Shown here: positions 55,367-64,000 of the stretch, piece by piece | How the letters are laid out: each line of letters begins with the position of its first letter | Numbering within the stretch: position 1 is the first letter of the stretch | NCBI GenBank assembly: GCA_036881905.1 | Contig: JBAJNN010000010.1 | Span: 3,657-67,656, forward strand | Direction: 5' to 3' | Source: JBAJNN01 sp036881905 | GTDB lineage: Bacteria > Pseudomonadota > Alphaproteobacteria > Rhizobiales > Im1 | DNA length: 64,000 nt | Made by a program: the position numbers and the translations under genes | Notes under the pieces: model-generated | The model's database searches: none | The model's input: only the letters and a program-made list of their open reading frames with translations | What the model was told of the DNA's origin: nothing

Positions 55367-55666
55367 CTAACCGACCGTTTCCGCCTTTGCGGGGTTCAGC
55401 CGCCGATGCAGCAGCCGTCCGGTCTTGAAGTGGAGGACCTTCTTGGCTTCCACCGAAACCGGAGCGCCGGTTCTTGGATTGCGCCCGATCCGGGCCTTAC
55501 GGTGTCTCACCGAAAACGCTCCGAAACCACGCAACTCAACGCGATCGTTTCGAGCCAGCGCGGTGCCGATTTCATCGAGAATGGCATTGACGCCCCGCTC
55601 GACATAGTCTTGCGGAAGGGAAGGATTTTTACCGGCAATCTTCCGGATCAACCCCGATTTGATCAT
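55367..55666 (-). CDS. ihfB: Integration host factor subunit beta
   Basis: A 99-residue DNA-bending protein: MIKSGLIRKIAGKNPSL, VELRGFGAFSVRHRKARIGRNPRTG with the beta-arm and VLHFKTGRLL. It forms a dimer with IhfA, whose gene is elsewhere. Confidence 0.96.
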   Translation of the reverse strand: MIKSGLIRKIAGKNPSLPQDYVERGVNAILDEIGTALARNDRVELRGFGAFSVRHRKARIGRNPRTGAPVSVEAKKVLHFKTGRLLHRRLNPAKAETVG

Positions 55667-55861
55667 GGTTTTCTGCTCTCCTTTGCGTCACTCGCGTCTT
55701 TCAAGCAAAACAGGCCGGGCGCTTAACTAAAAACCCGAGACCAACCATGCCAAGCCGATATGCCGCTGTCAAGTCGAACCTTTCGGAGCCGAACGCCGGC
55801 AGACAGTTTGGCGCACGAGATAACAAATAAGGCGGCGGGACCGAACCGTAGAGGGATCATA

Positions 55862-56677
55862 TTATCGCCCCCCAGGCCGGAGCACATCGCTCATGCTATA
55901 GAGGCCGGGCTTTTGTTCCCGTGCCCAAAGCGCCGCCTTGAGTGCACCACGGGCGAAAATATCGCGTGACTGGGCGCGGTGAACGAGTTCGAGCCGTTCG
56001 CCATCGCCGGCGAAGATAACGCTATGTTCCCCCACGACCGAGCCGCCGCGCAGGCTGGCAAATTCAATATCGCCGCGTATACGCTTCCCGATATGGCCGG
56101 TGCGCGCATATGACGCGCGCTCGTCAAGCCTGACGCCGCGGCCGTGGGCGGCGGCGGCGGCGAGGAGCAGAGCGGTGCCTGAGGGTGCATCGACCTTGTG
56201 ACGGTGATGCATCTCGGTAATTTCAATGTCGAAATCCTTATCGAGCATCGCCGAGACTTTACGCACAATCTCGCTCAGCACAGTGACACCGAGGCTCATA
56301 TTGCCCGATTTTACGATAGGGGTTCGCCGCGCGGCGGTTTCGATTGCCTGCTCATGATCCTCATCGAGACCGGTGGTCCCGATAATATGGACAATACCGG
56401 CCCGCGCCGTCAGCGCCGACAATGCGGCCGTTGCGGCCGGGCGGGTAAAATCGATAACGCCATCGGCCTCAGCAATCGCGGCGCGGGCGTCACTTTCAAC
56501 TCTGACGCCGATCTCGCCTATTCCCGCCAGAACTCCCATATCCTTGCCGATATAGGCTGAGCCGGCGCGGGTGAAACCCGCCGCAATCATAAAGCCTTGC
56601 GCCCCTCGCACGATGCGGGTGAGGGTGCGGCCCATCCGCCCTCCCGCACCCGCAATCGCCAGTTTCATGATTGCCAT
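55862..56677 (-). CDS. dapB: 4-hydroxy-tetrahydrodipicolinate reductase
   Basis: A 271-residue reductase in lysine and diaminopimelate synthesis. GAGGRMGRTL nucleotide motif, VIDFTRPAA, IIGTTGLDEDH, and the catalytic EMHHRHKVDAPSGTA are all visible. The ATG at 56677 is chosen; a second ATG three codons later is possible. Confidence 0.96.
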   Translation of the reverse strand: MAIMKLAIAGAGGRMGRTLTRIVRGAQGFMIAAGFTRAGSAYIGKDMGVLAGIGEIGVRVESDARAAIAEADGVIDFTRPAATAALSALTARAGIVHIIGTTGLDEDHEQAIETAARRTPIVKSGNMSLGVTVLSEIVRKVSAMLDKDFDIEITEMHHRHKVDAPSGTALLLAAAAAHGRGVRLDERASYARTGHIGKRIRGDIEFASLRGGSVVGEHSVIFAGDGERLELVHRAQSRDIFARGALKAALWAREQKPGLYSMSDVLRPGGR

Positions 56678-56845
56678 ACCGCTTGCTTTCTCCCGAAGGC
56701 TCCTTTGCGAAAACCAAACCCCTGGGGCCGGATAAGTCAGCAGCCCGTCATTTACAGCCGGGCCCAAATGCCGTGAAATGACCCCCGCGCCTTACCGACA
56801 TAAGGTATGATATCGGAAAACACATGATTCGGGAAGACCGTAACG

Positions 56846-57307
56846 ATGACGGAGATTCTATTTTACCATCTTGAGCGCCAGCCTCTGGAGCGGGTTTTAC
56901 CGGTTTTGCTGGAAAAAACCTTGTCACGCGGATGGCGAGCCGTGGTTCAGGCCGGCGGCGCGGAGCGCGTCGAGAGTTTGTCAACCCTATTATGGACCTG
57001 TCGGGACGAGGCGTTTCTGCCCCACGGCACCGCGCGCGACGGCCACGAGGCGCATCAGCCGATCTGGCTGACGGCGGAGCCGGTCAATCCCAATCGGGCG
57101 GATATCCGGTTTTTCGTCGATGGGTCCAACAGTGAGGACATTGCAGACTACAGGCGCGTGGCGCATCTGTTCGATGGCCGCGACGCGACCCTGCTCGCCA
57201 GGCTGCGCGACTATTGGAAGGCTGCATGCGCCGACGGTCATAACGCCACCTATTGGCAACAAAACCGGGCCGGAGTCTGGGAGCAAAAGGCGCGATCCGG
57301 CGAGTAG
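56846..57307 (+). CDS. holC: DNA polymerase III subunit chi
   Basis: A 153-residue protein matching HolC: EILFYHLERQPLERVLPVLLEK, W.....FLPHGT and the final WKAACADGHNATYWQQ. In the clamp loader it links to single-strand binding protein. It is usually beside pepA, which is not present here. Convergent with the smr gene. Confidence 0.92.
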   Translation: MTEILFYHLERQPLERVLPVLLEKTLSRGWRAVVQAGGAERVESLSTLLWTCRDEAFLPHGTARDGHEAHQPIWLTAEPVNPNRADIRFFVDGSNSEDIADYRRVAHLFDGRDATLLARLRDYWKAACADGHNATYWQQNRAGVWEQKARSGE

Positions 57308-57331
57308 AGCACTGAGATAGGCAAACGGCCG

Positions 57332-58003
57332 TCACCGGCTCAAATGAATGGGTCGGCGCGGATGGCGTGCCATCGCCGAACGACACAGACGCACATAAAA
57401 TGCGCCGCCGCCGCCATGTCTGGGATGGGCCGGCCGATAGCCCGAAACCAGCCGGCGCAAAGACGGTTCCTCAAGCCATTGCGGTAGAAACCCTCGTAAC
57501 CGCCCCCGATCTGCGGATCTCGCATAAATCTCCGGCCCATCGGGTCTTTGGCGCGTGCGGCCCTTGCCGGTAATCACCAAAACGGTTTTCCGACCATCCT
57601 CAAAAGCTTGCGAGAGAAAAGCTTCAAGTTTCATGCGCGCGGTCTGCGCCGTTTCGCCATGAAGGTCGAGACGGGCGTCGATCGCGATTTGTCCGCGCGT
57701 GAGGCGCTGTCTTGTACGTCGATCAAGCCCACTCAACGGCAATAATGCCGGAGGCGATGGCGAATGGGCTGTTGGCGACGGCGATTTGCCGGGCAGGAAT
57801 GGCCGGGGCCGCGGGTGATCGGCTCTTTTGCCCCCAGGGAGTGACGATCGCGGTTTTGCGGCAATATTGCGCGCCGCCATGGGGCCATGATGTGCACGGT
57901 CAAGCGGTTTTACCGTCTTGGCGACCTCAAGCCACAAACCGAAATCGCTTAGAGTATCGGGCCGCCCTGCGGGTTTTATCGGTCCTGCCCGATCCGTCTT
58001 CAT
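57332..58003 (-). CDS. Smr-domain protein
   Basis: A 223-residue protein with a poorly conserved Pro-rich N-terminal part and a C-terminal Smr domain: LDLHGETAQTARMKLEAFL, VLVITGKG and GGGGAFYVRL. Smr proteins are endonuclease-like; the function in this family is uncertain. It is placed 91 bases after mltA on the same strand, in the conserved smr-mltA-tim44 order. Confidence 0.88.
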   Translation of the reverse strand: MKTDRAGPIKPAGRPDTLSDFGLWLEVAKTVKPLDRAHHGPMAARNIAAKPRSSLPGGKRADHPRPRPFLPGKSPSPTAHSPSPPALLPLSGLDRRTRQRLTRGQIAIDARLDLHGETAQTARMKLEAFLSQAFEDGRKTVLVITGKGRTRQRPDGPEIYARSADRGRLRGFLPQWLEEPSLRRLVSGYRPAHPRHGGGGAFYVRLCRSAMARHPRRPIHLSR

Positions 58004-58094
58004 TTCAACACCTTACATCGCCTCTTGTGAAACGGCTTACCTCCGCGTCGAGGGTCATCATCATATCATCCATGGTCCACCGGAGCGGGCAGAG

Positions 58095-59309
58095 TCAAGA
58101 GCGAACGTCCCGGCCGAGACGGCGCGGCACTAAGACAGTCATATGCCCGGGGCTGTTCATGCGCCCGGCGATATTGGCGGCCCGCGCACCGGATCCCCAA
58201 AACACGTCCCCACGCAACAGGCCCTTAATCGCCGTTCCGGTATCCTGGGCAACGACAAGGCGACGCAGGGGAGCCAAAGCGCCGTTCTTGCCGGTTGGAG
58301 CAGTGGTTTCAAGCCAGATCGGCATGCCGAGCCGATAGCGGCTTCTATCCACCGCAAGGCTGCGGCCCGGTGTCAGCGGCACGCCTTCGGCGCCCAAAGG
58401 TCCCAATTGCGGGTCCATCCCCTTGACGACACGAAAGAAAACAAAGGATTCATTGCGATTCATCAATGGCTTTGCCCGGTCAGGATTGGTTTTAAGCCAG
58501 ACCTGAATGGTCTGCATGGAAAGATTTTTACGCGAAATTTCACCGGCTTCCACCAAAAGCCGGCCGATGGCCGTATAGGGCCGCCCGTTTTTCGCGGCAA
58601 AGCTGACACGCATGACCCGACCATCTTCGAGCCGGATGCGACCTGAACCCTGAATCTGGAGAAAAAATGCATCCCGCGCGCTTTTGAGCCAGACAAATTC
58701 CAGCCCTCGTCCCGACAAGGCCCCGGCTTCGATTTCAGCGCGGGTGAAGTAGGCTTGCGGGCGGCCATTCACCATCCGACCGCAACATGTGCCAAGGCGC
58801 TTACGGATCAATGGGCCGAAAAGCACCAGATCCCTCGGTTTTGCGTAGAGCGGTATATGATACGGCCCCTGAGGGGTCGTGGAGCCATCCACCTCCGGCT
58901 CGAAATATCCGGTAAACACCCCGCTCTCGCCATTTTGCGATTCGATGGCGAGGGCGACGAAATTGCTCTCGAAAAACTGTCGCGCCGTTCCTTGCGATAC
59001 TGTTGTCGGCATTACGAGAGCGTTTCGGCAAACCCTGAGCCAATCGGCCTCGCGCCCGCCAAATTGCGGCCTGCCCGAAAAGCCACGGCCGGTTTCGATC
59101 ATTTCACCACAAGAGCGGTGAAACGCGGCAAATGCGTCAACCGGACTGTCCTCGTCCCAGCCGGAAAGCTCGGAAACGGGCGCTTTCTTCAAAGCTTGCG
59201 CTCGTGACCACTCCGGCGTTTGCGAGAACGCCGGCTGCAAACCCGATTTGAGTGCGACAAAAGCGAGAAGACAAAACGCAATTTTGCCAAAAGCATGCCA
59301 CCGTTTCAT
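58095..59309 (-). CDS. mltA: Membrane-bound lytic murein transglycosylase A
   Basis: A 404-residue peptidoglycan lytic enzyme with an N-terminal signal segment (FGKIAFCLLAFVALKSGLQ), MltA core GYFEPEVDGS and QIQGSGRIRLEDGR, and the 3D domain with VAQDTGTAIKGLLRGDVFWGSG containing the catalytic Asp. Same strand as tim44 and smr. Confidence 0.94.
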   Translation of the reverse strand: MKRWHAFGKIAFCLLAFVALKSGLQPAFSQTPEWSRAQALKKAPVSELSGWDEDSPVDAFAAFHRSCGEMIETGRGFSGRPQFGGREADWLRVCRNALVMPTTVSQGTARQFFESNFVALAIESQNGESGVFTGYFEPEVDGSTTPQGPYHIPLYAKPRDLVLFGPLIRKRLGTCCGRMVNGRPQAYFTRAEIEAGALSGRGLEFVWLKSARDAFFLQIQGSGRIRLEDGRVMRVSFAAKNGRPYTAIGRLLVEAGEISRKNLSMQTIQVWLKTNPDRAKPLMNRNESFVFFRVVKGMDPQLGPLGAEGVPLTPGRSLAVDRSRYRLGMPIWLETTAPTGKNGALAPLRRLVVAQDTGTAIKGLLRGDVFWGSGARAANIAGRMNSPGHMTVLVPRRLGRDVRS

Positions 59310-59347
59310 CCGCTTTCGATTCCCGGGCCGACACGCCTAAGCCGGCT

Positions 59348-60073
59348 TCATTCTTGGTCCGACCCGGTCGCAACCAACGTCCAGTTTGGATTGTCGGTGG
59401 TCACATCACGCATGAAGCTCCATACATCGGTCATTTCGCGAATTTCCTTGGGGTCGCCCTCGACAATCTGACCTTCACGATCCTTGGTGACGGTGATCAG
59501 CTCCCCGACCAGCCTGACCGTCAGGACGGCTTTGCGGTTTTCAAGGTCGCCTGAGGTTATAACCGCTTCCTTGACGCCGACGAAGCGGGCCTCAACCGTT
59601 TGCCCTGCCTTTTTCCGTTCGGCCACGGATTTGGCGAATTGATCATAAACTTCTTGACTCAGGAGGGGGCGCAAAGCTTCAAGGTCGCCTTGCTGGAACG
59701 CTATCACGATCGTCTCATAGGCGAGCTTGGCGCCTTCGAGAAACGAAGCGGGCTGGAAATTTCCATCCGCCCTGGCTATGGCTTGCAGAGCCTTCGCCAG
59801 AGGCGAATTCTCCTCGGCATAGCTTTTCCACACCGGCACGGCCGGTTCATCGGAGTCTTCAGCCCTTTTATCGCGATCAGGCAGAAGGATAACACCGTTC
59901 TTGCCTGCGGCGGCACCTTCATGTCCCTCTTTGCGATCCAAAGCCCCAAAGGAATCATAGCGCCGGCGCTCATGACCGGTCCGCCGCCCGAGAGAACCCC
60001 GCAGGCGGATAAAAATCACGACCGCAATGGCCAGCAACAGTAGGTTTAAGGGATCAAACACTTCGCTCATCAT
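59348..60073 (-). CDS. Tim44-domain (TimA) protein
   Basis: A 241-residue protein with one N-terminal membrane helix (LNLLLLAIAVVIFIRLRGSLG), a charged linker and a C-terminal Tim44-like domain ending W-S-F-M-R-D-V-T-T-D-N-P-N-W-T-L. It is the bacterial relative of the mitochondrial import protein. Start ATG at 60073 (or the next codon, 60070). Precedes mltA by 38 bases. Confidence 0.92.
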   Translation of the reverse strand: MMSEVFDPLNLLLLAIAVVIFIRLRGSLGRRTGHERRRYDSFGALDRKEGHEGAAAGKNGVILLPDRDKRAEDSDEPAVPVWKSYAEENSPLAKALQAIARADGNFQPASFLEGAKLAYETIVIAFQQGDLEALRPLLSQEVYDQFAKSVAERKKAGQTVEARFVGVKEAVITSGDLENRKAVLTVRLVGELITVTKDREGQIVEGDPKEIREMTDVWSFMRDVTTDNPNWTLVATGSDQE

Positions 60074-60330
60074 CTTGTGACCGCAACAGCCCTGGCTTTA
60101 AAAAACAGAGGTCTCCATCGCGCCGAACCTCGAAGAGGCAACCTCTCGGGGTTCATTGTAGCACACCGGATCGCCCCATGCGAGATTTCATTCGTCATTC
60201 ATCCTGTGATCGCCTTGCGCCGACAGCCAATATCTGATAGGGTCGTTCTGGTTCGGAAAGATGCATAAATAAATTCCGATGTCGCAATACGGGCCAACAG
60301 GCCACCATCAAACGGTGAGGGGGCAGCCTC

Positions 60331-60825
60331 TTGATCGTCTTCTTCTTGCTCTTGTTCATTGCCGTTCCGATTCTCGAAATCGCCGTTCTCATCAAGGCTG
60401 GAGCTGTGATCGGAATAGGGCCGACACTTGCCTGTGTTATCGCAACCGCGGTGATCGGCACAATTCTCATTCGCATCCAGGGTTTTGTCGTGCTTGGCGA
60501 AGCCCGGCAAAAACTAGCCCGTGACGAAGTGCCAGTGGACTCGGTCATCCATGGCCTGTTCCTGCTTATTGCCGGCACGTTGTTGCTGACACCCGGTTTT
60601 ATAACCGATTTCATCGGCTTCATGCTGCTCATCGCGCCGGTCCGGCTTAGCCTCGCGCGCTGGCTTTGGCAACGATTCAGCGCGTCGGGCCGAAGTACGA
60701 TCATCATCGGCGCCGGGCGCCAGTCCGGCTCGTCTCGCAACGGGCCGATCATCGAAGGCACGGCGATTGAAGACCCCGATATTGGCGAAAATCCCTCAAA
60801 ACGCCATGATCCGCCCAAGCGGTAA
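60331..60825 (+). CDS. fxsA: FxsA family membrane protein
   Basis: A 164-residue protein with the FxsA core: L-F-I-A-V-P-I-L-E-I-A-V-L-I and GLFLLIAGTLLLTPGFITDFIGFMLL in part. It begins at a TTG at 60331 with GAGGGGG seven bases upstream. FxsA modulates phage exclusion in E. coli; its normal job is unclear. Divergent from tim44. Confidence 0.93.
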   Translation: MIVFFLLLFIAVPILEIAVLIKAGAVIGIGPTLACVIATAVIGTILIRIQGFVVLGEARQKLARDEVPVDSVIHGLFLLIAGTLLLTPGFITDFIGFMLLIAPVRLSLARWLWQRFSASGRSTIIIGAGRQSGSSRNGPIIEGTAIEDPDIGENPSKRHDPPKR

Positions 60826-60969
60826 TAATCTTATAAAGAGTTTTGCGCGAGTCATGGTTGCGGGACGGCTTAAGGCATGTTAGCCAGATCGGTGACATGA
60901 ACCGGTCACGATCGTCAAAGTGGTCATGCCGTTCGGCCTCTCCTCGCTTGCGAATGGATGGTAAAATCA

Positions 60970-61524
60970 ATGACAGATGAAAACGCCCCCAAAAACACCG
61001 ATGTTCCACGTACCAACGGCCAGAGCCTAAGCGATTCGCCGGCTTCCACTCTCTCGAAGAGGGCTGGACAACCACCAGGCGAGGCAACGCCATCCTTGCA
61101 GATTATCGGACAATATCTTAAGGATCTTTCCTTCGAAAATCCCAAGGCGCCGCTCTCCCTGTCGCAAAATGGCAAACAGCCGCAGGTTGAAATTTCCGTC
61201 AATGTCAGCGCCCGCATAATGGGGGCCTGCGATTATGAGGTCAATCTGCAACTGAGTGCAAAGGCCAACCGGGACGACGACACGGTCTTCGGCGTTGAAC
61301 TCGTCTATGCGGGCCTGTTTCGTTTGCGCAACACCCCTCAAGAGACTGTCAATCCGCTCCTCTTGATTGAATGTCCGCATATGCTGTTTCCCTTCGCACG
61401 CCAGATCATGGCGGATGCGACGCGCAATGGCGGTTTCCCTCCCCTTTTGATGGACCCGGTTGATTTCTCCAAACTTTACCGCGAGAGCACGTCTTCCAAC
61501 CAAGCGTCGCATGACAGTCAATGA
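60970..61524 (+). CDS. secB: Protein-export chaperone SecB
   Basis: A 184-residue chaperone feeding unfolded precursors to SecA. LQIIGQYLKDLSFENPKAP, VELVYAGLFRLRN and the IECPHMLFPFARQIMADATRNGGFPPL region are typical. An upstream ATG at 60958 would add four residues. Confidence 0.96.
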   Translation: MTDENAPKNTDVPRTNGQSLSDSPASTLSKRAGQPPGEATPSLQIIGQYLKDLSFENPKAPLSLSQNGKQPQVEISVNVSARIMGACDYEVNLQLSAKANRDDDTVFGVELVYAGLFRLRNTPQETVNPLLLIECPHMLFPFARQIMADATRNGGFPPLLMDPVDFSKLYRESTSSNQASHDSQ

Positions 61525-61549
61525 CGCCGGAGGGTCTTCACGATCGGCG

Positions 61550-62233
61550 CTATTCGGGGTAGTCGTTCCAGATCGCCGCTGCGCCGAGCTCTTCGACAAA
61601 CAGCTTGTGGGCCTCGCGCTCGGTTTGCGAAATTCGTTCCGGCAGGGGGTGCGGTCGGGTTTTCACGCCGCGTTCGGCCCTTGCCGGAGCGGAAGCCTCG
61701 GCGACCAGAGTCAAATGCGGCTCGCGCGCGCCGATCAGATCGATATAAAGCTCGGCGAGAAGCTCCGCGTCGAGAAGCGCGCCATGTTTTTCGCGCCCGC
61801 TGTTGTCCACATTATATCTTCGGCACAGGGCATCAAGGGAGTTTGGACCTTTGGGGTGGCGCTGGCGGGCAATGTATAAGGTGTCAATCAAACGCTTTCG
61901 GGGAATTTTCCGACGGCCCAGCCGCTCAAACTCGCTATTCAAAAAGTTCGCATCGAACTCGGCATTGTGGATGATGAGCGGCGAGTCGGCAATGAAGGCG
62001 ATAAAATCATCGGCGATTTCGGCAAAGACCGGTTTCTCACGCAAGAATTCAGTGCTCAAACCGTGAATTGCAAAGGCCCCTTGCGATATTTCGCATTCAG
62101 GATTGACATGAACGTGGAAACTTTTTCCACTCGGGATGTGGTTGATGAGTTCCACCCCCCCGATTTCAATGATGCGATCGCCCTCATGGGCTTCAAGACC
62201 GGTGGTTTCGGTGTCGAGGACGACTTCGCGCAT
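61550..62233 (-). CDS. dnaQ: DNA polymerase III subunit epsilon
   Basis: A 227-residue proofreading exonuclease of the DEDDh type: VLDTETTGLEAHEGDRIIEIG (Exo I), LIIHNAEFDANFLN (Exo II) and the conserved H-G-A-L-L-D-A (Exo III) in REKHGALLDAELLAELY. Convergent with secB, 48 bases downstream of coaE. Confidence 0.97.
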   Translation of the reverse strand: MREVVLDTETTGLEAHEGDRIIEIGGVELINHIPSGKSFHVHVNPECEISQGAFAIHGLSTEFLREKPVFAEIADDFIAFIADSPLIIHNAEFDANFLNSEFERLGRRKIPRKRLIDTLYIARQRHPKGPNSLDALCRRYNVDNSGREKHGALLDAELLAELYIDLIGAREPHLTLVAEASAPARAERGVKTRPHPLPERISQTEREAHKLFVEELGAAAIWNDYPE

Positions 62234-62281
62234 TTCCGTTTCCTCAAAGAAAATCGAAAGCTTTATAAGGACCTTACGCCG

Positions 62282-62914
62282 TTACGAGCATTTCCCCTTT
62301 GAAACCCTTTCAGGTTCCGACAGAAGCGTGGCGACAATATGACGAACTTGATCGAAAGTTTCATCGAGGTTGCGTGACGTGTCAATGATAAAATCGGCAT
62401 GCCGTCTCTTCGCCTCATCCGGCATTTGCCGCGCCAGCAGGCCATCGAGTTTTTCCTGCGTCATTGCGGGCCGGGCCAAAGCGCGTTCACGCTGGAACCG
62501 TGCAGACGCGCTAACGACAACAACATAATCGACCAGGTGGCGCGCGTTGGTCTCAAGAAGCAGCGGAATATCCAGAACCGCCATCGAACGCCCCTCGCGG
62601 CGGGCATGGTCGAGAAAAGCACGTTTTTCCTCGCCGACCAAGGGGTGGACAATGGCTTCCAGCCGATCCATCTCCTCGCGAGACTCAAGAACGCAGGCGC
62701 CGAGCGCGGCGCGATCGACACCCCCCTGTTCACTCACACATCCGGGGAAGGCTTCGGCGATATACCGAACAGCGGCTCCTTCGGGGCGGTAAAGTTCGTC
62801 AACGGCGGCGTCAGCGTCAAAGACGGCGACGCCAAGGCGGCGAAACATGGAAGCCACCTCGCTTTTGCCCATGGCCACCGAGCCGGTCAATCCAATGACA
62901 AGCATTTCCGACAT
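62282..62914 (-). CDS. coaE: Dephospho-CoA kinase
   Basis: A 210-residue kinase completing coenzyme A synthesis. P-loop GLTGSVAMGKSEVA (the usual G-x-G-K-S part reads A-M-G-K-S), FDADAAVDELY, DIPLLLET and RERALARPAMT are present. The ATG at 62914 overlaps the aroE stop by one base (TGATG), indicating coupling. Confidence 0.95.
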   Translation of the reverse strand: MSEMLVIGLTGSVAMGKSEVASMFRRLGVAVFDADAAVDELYRPEGAAVRYIAEAFPGCVSEQGGVDRAALGACVLESREEMDRLEAIVHPLVGEEKRAFLDHARREGRSMAVLDIPLLLETNARHLVDYVVVVSASARFQRERALARPAMTQEKLDGLLARQMPDEAKRRHADFIIDTSRNLDETFDQVRHIVATLLSEPERVSKGKCS

Positions 62915-63744
62915 CACCCGCCCAGCATATCTTTGATCGCCAATGCACGCAAACTATCATCAACGCGCGGGCGAATGCCGAACCACAATTCAAATCCCCC
63001 GACCGCCTGATGCAACAACATCGAAAGCCCGTCGCTCACCGCATGGCCACGCGCCCGGGCCTGCGCGAGAAGCGGGGTAACCAAGGGCATATAGACAATA
63101 TCGGCGACGACAGCGCGTGGAGCTAACCGATCAAGACGGAGGTCGAGCGCGGGCTTGCCCGCCATGCCGAGCACCGTGGCGTTGACGAGAAGATCGGCGT
63201 CGCCGAGCACATCGTCGCGTTTGCACCAGCCGGCATAGCGCGCGACCGGCCCTAAAATTTCGGCAACATTGCGGGCACGGGCTTCAGTACGGTTGACGAG
63301 CGTGACTCTATCGGCGCCGGCGCGAATAAGCGCGCCGGCAATGGAACGGGCAGCGCCGCCGGCCCCCAAAATGACCCCATTGCTCCCCCGAGCGCGCCAA
63401 TGCGGAACATCTTGCGCCAGACCGGCAAGGAATCCGCCGCCATCGGTACTCGTCCCCTTCACTCTGCGGTTTTCCACATAAAGGGTATTGACCGACCCCA
63501 ATTTGCGGATCGCCGGATCGTCGATCGCGGCAAGCCGCGCCGCGTGTTCCTTGTAGGGAGCCGTTATATTCGCGCCGATGAGCCCCTCGGAAAGGAAAGA
63601 GGCGAAAAAACGCCCGATTCGCCACGGCGGTATGGCGCGACGATCATAGCGACCATCGATCCGGTAGCGTTCAAGCCAGTAACCATGAACAAGGGGCGAG
63701 CGGGAGTGGCTGAGTGGCCAGCCGACGATACAAGACCGTTTCAT
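62914..63744 (-). CDS. aroE: Shikimate dehydrogenase
   Basis: A 276-residue NADP-dependent enzyme of aromatic amino acid synthesis. GWPLSHSRSPLVHGYWL, the NITAPYKEHA catalytic Lys, SVNTLYVENRRVKGTSTDGGGFL and GAGGAARSIAGAL are complete. The ATG at 63744 is 11 bases from a genomic repeat, and an IS481-type element follows, so the usual upstream gene (maf) and promoter are displaced. Confidence 0.96.
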   Translation of the reverse strand: MKRSCIVGWPLSHSRSPLVHGYWLERYRIDGRYDRRAIPPWRIGRFFASFLSEGLIGANITAPYKEHAARLAAIDDPAIRKLGSVNTLYVENRRVKGTSTDGGGFLAGLAQDVPHWRARGSNGVILGAGGAARSIAGALIRAGADRVTLVNRTEARARNVAEILGPVARYAGWCKRDDVLGDADLLVNATVLGMAGKPALDLRLDRLAPRAVVADIVYMPLVTPLLAQARARGHAVSDGLSMLLHQAVGGFELWFGIRPRVDDSLRALAIKDMLGG

Positions 63745-63754
63745 GACACCATCC

Positions 63755-63866
63755 CTAGAGCGGATTGCGTTCGGATTGAAACACAAACATGCTCTCTAAA
63801 TCTTCAGTTTTATAAGCATAATCTTGGTCGTCCGCAGCTCACGCTCCGGATCGGATTATGCTCTAG
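63755..63866 (-). repeat. Intergenic repeat, copy 2 (112 bp)
   Basis: Inverse of the element at 24318-24425, starting CTAGAGCGGATTGCGTTCGG and ending ATTATGCTCTAG. The two share the ends and the TTATAAG centre. It sits upstream of aroE and is interrupted at its terminal CTAG by an IS element. Confidence 0.65.
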
Positions 63867-63867
63867 C

Positions 63868-64000
63868 TGTGAGCTTTCAACCGGTTGTCGATTCGGGCCT
63901 GACCGGGGAGACTGGAGTTACTGAGCTTCAGACCTCCTTGGAGGCAAGCCCGAATGAACATCCACAACAATGCCCGACTGACGCCGCTGGGTCGAGAGCG
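63868..64000 (+). mobile_element. IS481-family insertion sequence (left end)
   Basis: The left end begins TGTGAGCTTTCAACCGGTTG at 63868, like the ends of IS481-family elements, right after TCTAGC (63862-63867), which fits the family's preferred N-C-T-A-G-N target. The transposase starts about 86 bases inside. The right end is outside the window. Confidence 0.7.
63954..64000 (+). CDS. IS481-family transposase (partial)
   Basis: Fifteen residues are visible, MNIHNNARLTPLGRE, the typical N-terminus of IS481 transposases (M-N-I-H-x-N-A-R-L-T-P). It follows GGAG and runs out of the window. Confidence 0.75.
   Translation, partial: MNIHNNARLTPLGRE

Overview
The window is about 64 kb of GC-rich chromosome, probably from an alphaproteobacterium of the Hyphomicrobiales (Rhizobiales) type. 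This rests on three things. The block aroE-coaE-dnaQ / secB / fxsA / tim44-mltA-smr is a familiar origin-proximal neighbourhood in that group. AccD carries the cysteine-poor N-terminus usual there. Two perfect parS partition sites lie 2.1 kb apart, which also places the window near the replication origin. No rRNA, tRNA or CRISPR array was recognised.

Layout. 0-9 kb: partial CPBP protease, a membrane PAS/GGDEF/EAL protein with degenerate catalytic motifs, a CstA-family transporter, gshB, rlmE, tyrS. 9-15 kb: four tandem DUF3100 membrane proteins in alternating subtypes. 15-22.6 kb: a hydroxyacid/glycerate module (HIBADH-type reductase, pyruvate kinase, glycerate kinase, ACS-type MFS carrier, a divergent ketol-acid reductoisomerase homologue, GntP permease). 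22.7-34.6 kb: housekeeping genes (hemB, ligA, recN, fdxA, flp, serC, purA, grxC, comF, carbonic anhydrase) separated in places by MITE-like repeats. 34.8-37 kb: a small segment between two parS sites with a broken DUF3644 gene and a lipoprotein. 37-42 kb: an amino-acid oxidase and binding protein, then a gene graveyard (ABC ATPases, ornithine cyclodeaminase-like gene, ISAs1 relic) and an AGCS symporter. 43.9-49.3 kb: a tightly overlapping five-gene operon, described below. 49.5-51.5 kb: an orphan peptide-binding protein, a truncated permease and a duplicated MFS tail. 51.5-63.7 kb: folC, accD, pyrF, lapA, ihfB, dapB, holC, smr, mltA, tim44, fxsA, secB, dnaQ, coaE, aroE. The last 130 bases are the left end of an IS481-family element inserted into a genomic repeat.

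The most interesting system is the 43.9-49.3 kb operon: flavin N-hydroxylase, small cupin, DAO-type flavoprotein oxidase, methionyl-tRNA-synthetase-like enzyme and MFS exporter. This is the enzyme set known to build N-N (hydrazine) bonds in actinomycete pathways such as s56-p1 (Spb38-Spb40). There the cupin and MetRS-like parts are one fused protein. Here they are separate genes with the oxidase gene between them. The first gene carries a one-base frameshift near its 3' end, so the pathway may be freshly inactivated or the base may be a sequence error.

Several places show genome decay: the graveyard, an amber codon in the DUF3644 gene, a decayed opp operon, IS relics and the missing ATG of rlmE. 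This suggests a lineage losing accessory functions.
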